Source of the DNA: Eubacteriaceae bacterium
Lineage (GTDB): Bacteria; Bacillota; Clostridia; Lachnospirales; Lachnospiraceae
Reading direction: 5' to 3'
Length of the DNA stretch: 64,000 nucleotides
Assembly: GCA_902363805.1 (NCBI GenBank)
Contig: CABJBF010000001.1
Coordinates: 1-64,000 of the forward strand
Position 1 is the stretch's first letter, and each line of letters opens with the position of its first letter. The notes under the pieces are model-generated. The model searched no databases. It was not told the DNA's origin and saw only the letters and a list, made by a program, of their open reading frames with translations. A program made the translations under genes and the position numbers. This document shows positions 19,933-28,107 of the stretch, one piece after another.

Positions 19933-20427
19933 ATTATAGTTTCTAAGTAAATAAATTAAAATTATATAATTAATAATAAGTTAATTATATAATTTTAAAT
20001 AGAAATAAAAATTTTTACTATATATTTAATAAATAGATAAAATATATATAATTTAATATAAATAGATAAAGTACATTAAATTATAAAAATAAAAATAGAT
20101 AGAGTACATTAACTTCAGTAAATAAAATTAATTACATAAATAGAATAAATTACATATTTAAAATAAACTATATAAATAAATAGAATACATTAAATCTTAT
20201 AAATTAAATAATTATATTTGTAAAATTAATCGTTTTATAAGTAATATAGAATATATATTACTTATGTAATAGTAATAATAAAAAATAGTTATATTATTTG
20301 TAGTATATATCTGCTAATTTTTATTATTATCAATAAAATAATTAAATAAAATAGAAATGAAATATCTAAAACAATATTATGTATTTATAAATAGTTCAGA
20401 AATTCAAAAAGTTTAATAAAAAATTAA
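19933..20427. other. AT-only centromere spacer, no gene
   Basis: Nearly pure A/T between parS3 and parS4. No ORF or stable hairpin is credible; the repeat array at 20060-20195 is its only visible structure. Confidence 0.6.
20060..20195. repeat. four degenerate AAATAGAxxxx(T)ACATTAA repeats
   Basis: Related units begin at 20060, 20093, 20138 and 20178: AAATAGATAAAGTACATTAA, AAATAGATAGAGTACATTAA, AAATAGAATAAATTACAT and AAATAGAATACATTAA. Spacing is 33-45 nt. They are direct and imperfect, lying inside the parS cluster. Chance from AT-rich composition is possible for the weaker two. Confidence 0.5.
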
Positions 20428-20443
20428 TGTTTCACGTGAAACA
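20428..20443. promoter_or_regulatory. parS site 4
   Basis: This is an exact TGTTTCACGTGAAACA inside a 26-bp perfect dyad (ATTAATG...CATTAAT, 20423-20448). It ends 11 nt before the parA -35 hexamer, so ParB binding could affect parAB transcription. Confidence 0.95.
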
Positions 20444-20454
20444 TTAATATAGAT

Positions 20455-20483
20455 TTGAAAAAGGAACTGTGTTACAATAATAT
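20455..20483 (+). promoter_or_regulatory. parA promoter
   Basis: TTGAAA (20455-20460), 17 nt, TAATAT (20478-20483), about 50 nt before parA. Confidence 0.6.
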
Positions 20484-20531
20484 TTGTTAAAAACATGAAT
20501 TAAATTACTTGAAATATAGAAAGGTATTGAA

Positions 20532-21299
20532 ATGGGAAAAATAATTGCAATTGCAAACCAAAAAGGTGGAGTTGGTAAGACAACTACAGCTATAAATTTG
20601 TCTGCATGTATAGCAGAAAGAGGTAAAAAAGTACTTTTAGTTGATATTGATCCACAGGGAAATGCTACAAGTGGGGTCGGTATTATAAAACAGGAACTAG
20701 AAAAGACAGTTTACGATATGTTTATTGGAGAATGTAGGTTATCAGAGTGCTTGACAAGTAGTATTGTAGATAATTTAAATGTTTTGCCATCAAATGTAAA
20801 CCTATCAGGAGCAGAAATAGACTTAATAGGAGTGGATGAAAGAGAATTTATACTAAAAAATGCATTAGAAGGAGTAAAAGACTTATATGATTATATAATT
20901 ATAGATTGTCCTCCATCATTAAATGTATTAACAGTTAATGCTTTAGTTGCAGCTGATTCGGTTATAGTTCCAATCCAATGTGAATATTATGCTTTAGAAG
21001 GACTTTCACAGTTAATCTATACTATAAATTTAATTCAGGAAAGAATTAACCCGGTATTAGAAATTGAAGGTATAGTATTTACGATGTATGATGCTAGAAC
21101 AAATTTATCTAACCAGGTTGTAGATAATGTAAAAGAAAATATGCATTTAAATATATATAAAACAATTATTCCGAGAAATGTAAGATTGGCAGAAGCACCT
21201 AGTTATGGGCTTCCTATACATATGTATGATGCCAAATCAGCAGGATCTGTAGCCTATATGAATTTAGCAAAAGAAGTAATTAAGAATAATAAAAAATAG
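20532..21299 (+). CDS. parA: chromosome partitioning ATPase ParA (Soj)
   Basis: This deviant-Walker ATPase binds DNA non-specifically, interacts with ParB-parS, and in Firmicutes also regulates DnaA. The 255-aa product has [15 protein letters not shown] (10-24) with the signature lysine, the DPQGNATSG motif (about 42-50) and [17 protein letters not shown] follows AGAAAGG. Its neighbours are four parS sites upstream and parB downstream (233-nt gap). Confidence 0.95.
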   Translation: MGKIIAIANQKGGVGKTTTAINLSACIAERGKKVLLVDIDPQGNATSGVGIIKQELEKTVYDMFIGECRLSECLTSSIVDNLNVLPSNVNLSGAEIDLIGVDEREFILKNALEGVKDLYDYIIIDCPPSLNVLTVNALVAADSVIVPIQCEYYALEGLSQLIYTINLIQERINPVLEIEGIVFTMYDARTNLSNQVVDNVKENMHLNIYKTIIPRNVRLAEAPSYGLPIHMYDAKSAGSVAYMNLAKEVIKNNKK

Positions 21300-21532
21300 A
21301 TAAGTAGTAAATAAAAATTAAAAATTTATAATTGCTTAAATAAATGTCGTATGACTTGTAAAATAGTATAAATAATAACAAAAAATACATATTTATATAT
21401 GGATATGCAGGAATTTTAGAAAAAACAAGTTAAAAATATGCATTTAAACAAATAATTATTAAATTTTCATATATATAATAATATAAACAAAAAAGTTATG
21501 TAAACTAAATATGAAGTATAAAGGAGAATAAT

Positions 21533-22474
21533 ATGCCAAGACCAAAAAAAGGCGGATTGGGAAATGGATTAGAATCAATGATACCCAATTATGGTGCAGC
21601 CATCAAAACAAAGAAAAATGAAGATAAAGAAAAAGAAGTTGTGGTAAAAGAGGTTGTAAAGGAAGTTGTAAAAGAGGTAAAGGTACCTCAGGATACGTTA
21701 GTTAATATTAATGATATTGAACCAAATAGAGAACAGCCAAGAAAAAATTTTGATAAAGATGCATTAGAGGAATTAGCTGAATCTATAAAGATTCATGGAC
21801 TTATTCAACCAATAATTGTTCAGAAAAAAGAAGATTATTATGAAATTATAGCTGGTGAAAGAAGATGGAGAGCAGCTAAAATAGCTGGTTTAAAGGAATT
21901 ACCGGTTGTAATAAAAGAATATACACCTCAGGAAGTAATGGAAATTGCTTTAATAGAAAATATACAGCGTAAAGATTTAAATCCAATAGAAGAAGCAATT
22001 GCATATAAGAGTCTTGTTAACGAATATAATTTAAAACAGGATGAACTTGCTAAAAAGATGTCAAAAAGTAGAGCTGCAATTGCAAATTCAATGCGCTTAT
22101 TAAAATTAGCAGAAGATGTCCAAGAGATGATTATTAATCAGGAGTTGTCTATGGGACATGCAAGAGCATTACTTGCAATTGAACATGAAGAATTGCAGAT
22201 AGATACAGCAAAAACTGTAATTGAAAAGGGATTAAGTGTAAGAGAAACAGAAAAATTGGTAAAAAATATACTTAAACCAAAGCAAATAAGAATGGAAATT
22301 CCACCTGTTGATAAGGCTGTTTATGATCAGATTCAGGATAGATTAAAAGAAGTAATGGGAACTAAAGTTTCAATTAATCCAAAAAAGAATGGTAAAGGAA
22401 AAATTGAAATAGAATACTATTCAAGTGAAGAATTAGAAAGACTGATAGAATTATTCAGTGGAATTCATGAGTAA
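21533..22474 (+). CDS. parB: chromosome partitioning protein ParB (Spo0J)
   Basis: This CTP-dependent clamp loads at parS and spreads. The 313-aa product has an N-terminal ParB/Srx domain with GERRWRAAKIAG (arginine patch, about 107-118) and ENIQRKDLNPIEEA, then a helix-turn-helix (LAKKMSKSRAAIANSMRLLKL) and a C-terminal dimer domain. An unusual Lys/Glu/Val stretch repeats KEVV three times near residues 38-54, ahead of the core. AAAGGAG precedes ATG. Confidence 0.95.
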   Translation: MPRPKKGGLGNGLESMIPNYGAAIKTKKNEDKEKEVVVKEVVKEVVKEVKVPQDTLVNINDIEPNREQPRKNFDKDALEELAESIKIHGLIQPIIVQKKEDYYEIIAGERRWRAAKIAGLKELPVVIKEYTPQEVMEIALIENIQRKDLNPIEEAIAYKSLVNEYNLKQDELAKKMSKSRAAIANSMRLLKLAEDVQEMIINQELSMGHARALLAIEHEELQIDTAKTVIEKGLSVRETEKLVKNILKPKQIRMEIPPVDKAVYDQIQDRLKEVMGTKVSINPKKNGKGKIEIEYYSSEELERLIELFSGIHE

Positions 22475-22550
22475 ATTTGCAAAATATTAATATATACAAA
22501 TTAATAAAACAGTCTTATAATGTAAAAATGAAAAATAAAGGAGAAAGAAA

Positions 22551-23039
22551 ATGATACAGGAAATATTTAGCAGTGCATATACATATATTATTACAGTTGT
22601 AGTAATGTTTTTGATTTTTCTTATTTTATACATTAAGCAAAGTATGAAATTAAATAAGTTAATGAAAAAATATGATAAGTTTATGAAAGGAAAAAATGCA
22701 GAAAATCTTGATGGAGCAATAAGAGAGAGTTTTAAACAGATTGAAAAAATAAATGTAGAACATCAAAAGACAATGATTAAAGTAGAAGAATCTGTTCATA
22801 GAATAAATTCAGTGTTCCAGAAGTTAGGAATTGTAAAATATAATGCATTTAAAGAAATGGGCGGAAACTTAAGCTTTGCATTATGTATGCTAGATAGTGA
22901 AAATACCGGATTTATTTTAAATACAATGCATGGAAGAGAAGGAAGTTACACATATATCAAAGAAATAATTAAAGGTGAAGCTTACGCTACATTAGGAGAA
23001 GAAGAAAAAGAAGCATTAGAAAAAGCAATGAATTCATAA
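22551..23039 (+). CDS. DUF4446 family membrane-anchored protein
   Basis: The 162-aa product has one N-terminal membrane segment (about 10-30: YIITVVVMFLIFLILYI), a coiled-coil stretch (about 35-95), then the DUF4446 block with VKYNAFKEMGGNLSFALCMLD and the ENTGFILNTMHGREGSYTYIK region. This family is often found next to parB in Clostridia; its function is unknown. GGAG SD and ATG. It is followed by a strong terminator at 23115-23157. Confidence 0.85.
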   Translation: MIQEIFSSAYTYIITVVVMFLIFLILYIKQSMKLNKLMKKYDKFMKGKNAENLDGAIRESFKQIEKINVEHQKTMIKVEESVHRINSVFQKLGIVKYNAFKEMGGNLSFALCMLDSENTGFILNTMHGREGSYTYIKEIIKGEAYATLGEEEKEALEKAMNS

Positions 23040-23114
23040 TAAAGGTTAACATCATAGTTTAATATTAGAGAGTAAGTTAGATAAATATAATAATCAAAAA
23101 TAATAAAAAATAAT

Positions 23115-23157
23115 AAAAATGAGATTAGTTAAAATATAGACTAATCTCATTTTTTTT
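23115..23157 (+). terminator. terminator after the parA-parB-DUF4446 block
   Basis: AAAAATGAGATTAGT (23115-23129) pairs with ACTAATCTCATTTTT (23140-23154) and ends in a T-run. Confidence 0.9.
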
Positions 23158-23369
23158 AGGGCATGACCCTATTTATGAAATTGAATTTAATAAAAATTCA
23201 ACATCAATTGTGGTTAATATAAGAATATAGGTAATATGTTTATTAATAATTATGGATAAAAATCTAAGAGTAATTAATAAATAACACGAAAAGTTAATAA
23301 TTATTAATAAATACAATGCTTATATTAATAAAAAGTATTAATAATTTAATTATCATACTTGTACTTATA
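23158..23369. other. AT-rich gap with ATTAATAA repeats
   Basis: There is no ORF. Several TTATTAATA-like words occur between 23240 and 23345. They resemble the origin boxes but lack the CA end, so no function is assigned. Together with the bases before the terminator this makes the 330-nt gap between DUF4446 and the kinase-like gene. Confidence 0.4.
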
Positions 23370-24107
23370 TTAATATTCATGTACTTTTATCATTGATTTT
23401 AAAATATCAAATTCTTCAGGATTATCTTTATAAATTCTTGCAGCTGCAACAATTGGAAGCCATTGGTTTACATAACGTTTGGTTGTTCCTGTCATATTAC
23501 AAAATGAATCTAAATATAATTCAGCATATTCAGGCATATTTATTTTAAACCAAATATAAGTACGAGCAATATCAGCACTGGCGTTTCCCTGAGATGCATG
23601 ATTCCAATCTAAAACGCAATAATCATCACCTGAGATAATAATATTGTGTGGAGTAAGATTTCCATGGCACAATTTTTTATGCTTTGGTGATGAATCAAGC
23701 ATTTCTAGTAAATCAAATTGAGTTGATTCATCTAAACCTGAATTCTTAATTCCATATTGTAATTTTGCTTTTTGTCTTGGAATAGCAGTACAAAAATTAG
23801 TATGAATAGAAGTCTGTATAGTAACTAATTTATTAATATATTCTTCAATATTTTCAGAATTATTATTAATAAGTGAAAAAAGAGATTCACCTTTAATTAA
23901 ATCAAATTTGATACACCACTGTCCGTCTTTTTTATAAACAGAGTCAATTAAAGGAGCGTGTGCATCAAGTTCTTCAACCTTAGAAGTAATAAATGCTTCT
24001 TGAAAAACATCTTTCTTGTCGTAATCAATATTAAAAATTTTGTATGTATAACTTTCGTCGTTGTATATTTTATTATGACGTCTTTCATTCATCAATTGTA
24101 ATTCCAT
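23370..24107 (-). CDS. APH/choline-kinase-like protein with substituted catalytic Asp
   Basis: The 245-aa product has the fold signatures of the aminoglycoside phosphotransferase/choline kinase family: the Brenner-type motif CHGNLTPHNIII (147-158) and CVLDWNHASQGNASADIA (164-181) with metal-binding D167 and N155. The catalytic Asp of the HGD motif is Asn here (N150), so activity is doubtful. The start is ATG 24107, because the upstream in-frame ATG (24122) contains the GAGGAG SD itself. It is a single gene between two opposite units. The substrate is unknown; resistance is not implied. Confidence 0.75.
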   Translation of the reverse strand: MELQLMNERRHNKIYNDESYTYKIFNIDYDKKDVFQEAFITSKVEELDAHAPLIDSVYKKDGQWCIKFDLIKGESLFSLINNNSENIEEYINKLVTIQTSIHTNFCTAIPRQKAKLQYGIKNSGLDESTQFDLLEMLDSSPKHKKLCHGNLTPHNIIISGDDYCVLDWNHASQGNASADIARTYIWFKINMPEYAELYLDSFCNMTGTTKRYVNQWLPIVAAARIYKDNPEEFDILKSMIKVHEY

Positions 24108-24366
24108 AATAAATCTCCTCATATAAAATGTATTACTAAAATGTCTGGATAGTGATTAATCGTCAGAAACATTTATAGAAAATAAATAAAGTTCATTCGA
24201 TTTCATATTTAATAAAAAATTAAATTATTTATTTGAAGGTTATTATACCATAATGCATAAAAATTTACTAGAAGTAACATAATATATTGTCTAAAATAAC
24301 TATAATATAAGCATAACAAATAGGTATAAAAAAGTAAAAGAAAAATCGACGAATTGTACAGAAAAC
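24108..24366. other. intergenic region upstream of serS
   Basis: This is AT-rich with no ORF. T-box leader motifs (AGGGTGG, GGTACC-type antiterminator) were looked for and not seen. The region therefore appears to hold only spacer and divergent promoter sequence. Confidence 0.4.
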
Positions 24367-24395
24367 TTGCAAAAATAGGGTGTTGGGGTTATAAT
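24367..24395 (+). promoter_or_regulatory. serS promoter
   Basis: TTGCAA (24367-24372), 17 nt, TATAAT (24390-24395), 48 nt before serS. Confidence 0.8.
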
Positions 24396-24443
24396 CGAAA
24401 TGGCGTGTAAAAGTAAAAATTTTTATGCAAAGGGAGAAAAGAA

Positions 24444-25730
24444 ATGTTAGATATTAAATTTGTCAGAGACAACCCGGAAGTTGTAAAACAGAATATTAAA
24501 AATAAATTTCAGGATCATAAACTTCCATTAGTAGACGAAGTTATTGAATTAGACGAAAAGAATCGTAAAATAAAGCAGGAAGTTGAAGCACTTCGTGCTG
24601 AAAAGAATAGTCTTTCAAAATTAATTGGTGGATTAATGAAAGACGGAAAGAAAGATGAAGCTGAAGAAATTAAAGCTAAAGTTGCTGCAGGTAATGCAAG
24701 AATTGATGAACTTACAGATGAAGAGAAAACAACAGAAGAAGAAATCAAGAAGAGAATGATGGTTATTCCAAATATTATTGATAAATCAGTACCTATCGGA
24801 AAAGATGATAGTGAAAATGTTGAGATTGAAAGATTTGGTGAACCAGTAGTTCCTGATTTTGAAGTTCCATATCATACAGATATCATGGAAAAATTTAATG
24901 GTATTGATTTAGACGCTGCAAGAAAGGTTGCAGGAAATGGATTCTATTATCTTATGGGAGACATTGCAAGACTTCATTCAGCAGTTATTTCATATGCAAG
25001 AGACTTTATGATTGATAGAGGATTTACTTATTGCGTACCTCCTTTTATGATTAGAAGTAATGTTGTAACAGGTGTTATGAGTTTTGATGAAATGGATCAG
25101 ATGATGTACAAGATTGAGGGAGAGGATCTTTACTTAATCGGTACAAGTGAACATTCAATGATTGGTAAATTTATTGGAACACATACAAATGAAGAAGATC
25201 TTCCTTACACACTTACAAGTTATTCACCATGTTTCCGTAAAGAAAAAGGCGCTCACGGTATCGAAGAGAGAGGTGTTTACAGAATTCATCAGTTTGAAAA
25301 ACAGGAAATGATCGTTATTTGTAAGCCGGAAGATAGCATGATGTGGTATGACAAACTTTGGAAGAACACAGTAGATTTATTCAGAAGCATGGATATTCCG
25401 GTTCGTACTTTAGAGTGTTGTTCAGGAGATTTAGCAGACCTTAAGGTTAAATCAGTTGACGTTGAAGCTTGGTCACCAAGACAGAAGAAATATTTTGAAG
25501 TTGGTAGTTGCTCTAACTTAGGAGATGCTCAGGCAAGAAGACTTTCTATAAGAATTAGAGGAAAAGAAGGAAACTATTTTGCTCATACTCTTAACAATAC
25601 AGTAGTTGCACCACCTCGTATGCTTATTGCATTTTTGGAAAATAACCTTAATGCAGATGGAAGCGTAAATATTCCTGAAGTTTTAAGACCATATATGGGT
25701 GGAATGGAAAAAATTGTTCCTAAGAAATAG
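24444..25730 (+). CDS. serS: seryl-tRNA synthetase
   Basis: This class II synthetase charges tRNA-Ser and tRNA-Sec. The 428-aa product has the N-terminal antiparallel coiled coil (about 28-105) that grips the long variable arm. Motif 2 is CFRKEKGAHG with the following YRIHQFEKQEM, the serine-pocket TSEH is present, and the motif 3 region lies toward the C-terminus (NNTVVAPPRMLIAFLENN). GGGAG SD and ATG. Its own promoter lies close; tRNA-Arg follows 45 nt after the stop and may share the transcript. Confidence 0.96.
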   Translation: MLDIKFVRDNPEVVKQNIKNKFQDHKLPLVDEVIELDEKNRKIKQEVEALRAEKNSLSKLIGGLMKDGKKDEAEEIKAKVAAGNARIDELTDEEKTTEEEIKKRMMVIPNIIDKSVPIGKDDSENVEIERFGEPVVPDFEVPYHTDIMEKFNGIDLDAARKVAGNGFYYLMGDIARLHSAVISYARDFMIDRGFTYCVPPFMIRSNVVTGVMSFDEMDQMMYKIEGEDLYLIGTSEHSMIGKFIGTHTNEEDLPYTLTSYSPCFRKEKGAHGIEERGVYRIHQFEKQEMIVICKPEDSMMWYDKLWKNTVDLFRSMDIPVRTLECCSGDLADLKVKSVDVEAWSPRQKKYFEVGSCSNLGDAQARRLSIRIRGKEGNYFAHTLNNTVVAPPRMLIAFLENNLNADGSVNIPEVLRPYMGGMEKIVPKK

Positions 25731-25775
25731 TTAAAATATATAAAAACAAGATAAATTCAGAAAAATTTTATAAAT

Positions 25776-25849
25776 GTCGCTATAGCTCAGTTGGATAGAG
25801 CGACCGCCTCCTAAGCGGTAGGCCGGAGGTTCGACTCCTCTTAGCGACG
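25776..25849 (+). tRNA. tRNA-Arg (anticodon CCU)
   Basis: Acceptor GTCGCTA/TAGCGAC with G discriminator; D arm AGCTCAGTTGGATAGAGC; anticodon loop CTCCTAA gives CCU (reads AGG); T arm GGAGGTTCGACTCCTC. CCA is not encoded. It is probably co-transcribed with serS. Confidence 0.95.
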
Positions 25850-25862
25850 CCTGAATGTTATA

Positions 25863-25897
25863 CCGAAAACTTTGTAGTCAAAGTTTTCGGTTTTTTA
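25863..25897 (+). terminator. terminator after tRNA-Arg
   Basis: CCGAAAACTTTG (25863-25874), TAGT loop, CAAAGTTTTCGG (25879-25890), then TTTTTTATTT. Confidence 0.95.
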
Positions 25898-26145
25898 TTT
25901 TAGAATAATATATTGTTTATGGGAATAAATATTTAAATAAAACAGAATTTGATTATTTGTCAGGAATGATGGTAACACAAAATTTTAAGAAAATAAATTT
26001 TTAAATAAATATTTAAGAAAGTCTCTTTGTCAAACATGGGATAAAATTAAGAAACAAATAAACTATAAAATGGAGATTATTACTTTTTAAGAATAAAATA
26101 AACAATTAAATCAGATAGATAAATAAAATATAAATGTAATACATA
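25898..26145. other. AT-rich gap, nothing recognised
   Basis: There is no ORF, hairpin or RNA gene that can be supported. It leads into the promoter of the exonuclease gene. Confidence 0.4.
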
Positions 26146-26174
26146 TTGACAAGTAATTAAAATAATAAGATAAT
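26146..26174 (+). promoter_or_regulatory. promoter of the exonuclease gene
   Basis: TTGACA (26146-26151), 17 nt, GATAAT (26169-26174), about 100 nt before the gene. The -10 overlaps the first copy of a repeated 14-mer. Confidence 0.7.
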
Positions 26175-26240
26175 TGTAAAGTACGTGTAATACCCTATTA
26201 CTCAAATGTTACAATTGCTATAATACAATTGTAAAGTACG
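26172..26240. promoter_or_regulatory. possible operator: direct 14-mer and inverted repeat
   Basis: AATTGTAAAGTACG occurs exactly at 26172-26185 and 26227-26240. The second copy is also one arm of an inverted repeat, TTACAATTG (26209-26217) / CAATTGTAA (26226-26234), which encloses a TATAAT (26219-26224). The layout suggests a repressor site, but the regulator is unknown. Confidence 0.5.
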
Positions 26241-26272
26241 ATATTTAAAGGAAAGGTTATAAAACCGAGATT

Positions 26273-27292
26273 ATGGATTATATTGTAATGGATTTGGAAT
26301 GGAATCAGAATCCTTATGGTAAAAACAATAATCATCCTGACATACCATTTGAAATAATAGAAATAGGTGCAGTTAAAGTAAACGATGATTTAGAAGTTGT
26401 AGATGAATTTCAGCAGGTTGTAAAACCTAGAGTTTATAAAAGATTGCATTATAAAATCCAGGAAATTACTCATTTGACAATGGAAGAGTTAAATTCGGGT
26501 GAAGATTTTAGAAAAGTGATAAGAAATTTTCTAAATTGGTGCGGAGATGACTATATCTTTTGTACATGGGGATCAATGGATTTGACAGAATTGCAGAAGA
26601 ACATGAAACATTATGGGATGGAAAGAATATTAGAATTTCCATTATTTTATGTTGATTTGCAAAAAATGTATAGTTTGTGTTATGAAGATGGTCATATAAA
26701 GAGAACTTTGTCATATGCAGTTGAAGAATTGAATATCAAAGAAGATGAACAATTCCATAGAGCTATATGTGATGCAGAGTATACTGCTAAAGTAATGAAA
26801 GCAATGGATTTTGATAAAGTAAAAGAAATGCTTTCAATTGATACTTTTTATTCTCCTAGAATTAAGGAAGAAGAAGTATTTGTTAGATTTCCTACTTATA
26901 CAAAATATATTTCAAGGGAATTTTTAAGTAAAGATGAGATGTTTTTTGACAGGGATGTAAGCAGTATGAAATGTAATGTGTGTGATAAACCATTAAAAGT
27001 TCTTATAGATTGGTTCTCAGACAGTGGAAAAATGTATTATTGTTTGGGTGAGTGTCAGGAACATGGATATGTTCGAGGAAAAATAAAAGTTAAACCTCGG
27101 GAAGAAGATAGTTTCTTTGTTGTTAAAATCATGAGGAGTACTGATGAAGAGGGAGCAGAAAGTATTAGAGAAAAACAGGAAAGCATTAGGGAAAAAAGAC
27201 GAGAGAGAAGACAAAAATCGTTAGATAGTGAGATTGTCATCGAAGAAATATGGGATGAAGATGAAATAAAATCAGAATTGGATGACAAATAA
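26273..27292 (+). CDS. DEDDh 3'-5' exonuclease with C-terminal zinc ribbon
   Basis: The 339-aa product has an N-terminal DnaQ/ERI-like exonuclease domain (1-180) with all five acidic/His residues: D7 and E9 in MDLEW, D103, H162 and D167 (FHRAICDAEYTAKV). It resembles the KapD/ERI-1 branch. Residues 230-270 hold a CNVC (C234, C237) and CLGEC (C257, C261) zinc-ribbon pattern, followed by a highly charged tail. The SD is poor: AAAGGAAAGG lies some 14 nt before ATG. Substrate (RNA or DNA) is not determined. It stands alone between an operator-like promoter and a bidirectional terminator. Confidence 0.82.
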   Translation: MDYIVMDLEWNQNPYGKNNNHPDIPFEIIEIGAVKVNDDLEVVDEFQQVVKPRVYKRLHYKIQEITHLTMEELNSGEDFRKVIRNFLNWCGDDYIFCTWGSMDLTELQKNMKHYGMERILEFPLFYVDLQKMYSLCYEDGHIKRTLSYAVEELNIKEDEQFHRAICDAEYTAKVMKAMDFDKVKEMLSIDTFYSPRIKEEEVFVRFPTYTKYISREFLSKDEMFFDRDVSSMKCNVCDKPLKVLIDWFSDSGKMYYCLGECQEHGYVRGKIKVKPREEDSFFVVKIMRSTDEEGAESIREKQESIREKRRERRQKSLDSEIVIEEIWDEDEIKSELDDK

Positions 27293-27293
27293 T

Positions 27294-27333
27294 AAAAAGG
27301 ACATGTAGACGGGAACGTTAACATGTCCTTTTT
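27294..27333. terminator. bidirectional terminator between convergent genes
   Basis: AAAAAGGACATGT (27294-27306) pairs with ACATGTCCTTTTT (27321-27333). It serves the exonuclease (+) and recombinase-like (-) genes, whose ends face each other. Confidence 0.88.
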
Positions 27334-27340
27334 ATTATTA

Positions 27341-28078
27341 TTATTTTGTATTGTTGTAATTTTCCATCAATGAATCAAGTTCATTTAATAAGCAATCAAC
27401 TTTACCGTAGAAGGCATCGTTATTTGTAGGAGAATCAAAATTATCTCTAATATTTGTAAGAGCATCAATAATATTATTCAATCTGTTCTTACCACTTCCG
27501 TTAAGATATAAGAAATATCTGCTACGTTCATTTTCCTGTGGTGTCATTTTCTTCAATACAATCTCGATATTTGGCTTTTCACCAATATATCTATATGTAA
27601 TTGAAGGTGATGCATGGTTAAATAAGTTCTGTAAGTAGTAAATATCACCAGTTTCATGATAATAATTCCAAGCAAAAGTTTTTCTCATTGTCTGTGCTCC
27701 GATTGAAGTTAAGCCAATCTTGTGACCAACAGATCTTAAAACTCGATAAGCCTGTTCTCTTGAAACCGGTTTATCAGATGAAGCATGTCCTCTAATTAAG
27801 AATGCTTCAGGATCTTTTCCCTTAGTATAATCTTTAATAATTGCCTTCAAATCTTCTGGAATTTTGAAAGTATTTTTGATGTTCTTTGTTCCAATTTCAA
27901 CTGTGATTTCATCTTTGTCAGTAACATCTTTGTTTTTGAAATTTAAAATGTCCTGAAGTTGTAAACCTGTTCCAACTCCAATTTCAAACATAATGTAATA
28001 TTTATAGTCTGTGTTTTTCAATGCCTCTTTAAATTTTGATAACGTTTCAGAATCCTTAATAGGTGCAACCCAATTCAT
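27341..28078 (-). CDS. tyrosine-recombinase-like protein with altered catalytic residues
   Basis: The 245-aa product matches the short phage-integrase-like family of Firmicutes across residues 1-170, including FNHASPSITYRYIG with the box-II Arg (R132), His (H155) and nucleophile Tyr (Y164). However, the first catalytic Arg of TGLR is Gln (Q40) and the His of HxLR is Gln (Q129, QTMR). About 75 extra residues follow. The start is ATG 28078 with AAAGGATGG upstream; an earlier TTG is in frame but covers that SD. No att sites or cargo are seen. It may be a DNA-binding relic; 29 nt after dacA. Confidence 0.75.
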   Translation of the reverse strand: MNWVAPIKDSETLSKFKEALKNTDYKYYIMFEIGVGTGLQLQDILNFKNKDVTDKDEITVEIGTKNIKNTFKIPEDLKAIIKDYTKGKDPEAFLIRGHASSDKPVSREQAYRVLRSVGHKIGLTSIGAQTMRKTFAWNYYHETGDIYYLQNLFNHASPSITYRYIGEKPNIEIVLKKMTPQENERSRYFLYLNGSGKNRLNNIIDALTNIRDNFDSPTNNDAFYGKVDCLLNELDSLMENYNNTK

Positions 28079-28107
28079 ATAAACCCATCCTTTCAATTCA
28101 TTGATTT

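Noticed and set aside
23240-23345. Cluster of TTATTAATA words after the DUF4446 gene as another DnaA box set
   Set aside because: The CA end of the box is absent, and there is no G-step or trio tract; AT composition explains it.
24123-24443. T-box leader before serS
   Set aside because: No specifier stem, AGGGTGG box or antiterminator was found; a plain promoter lies 48 nt from the gene.
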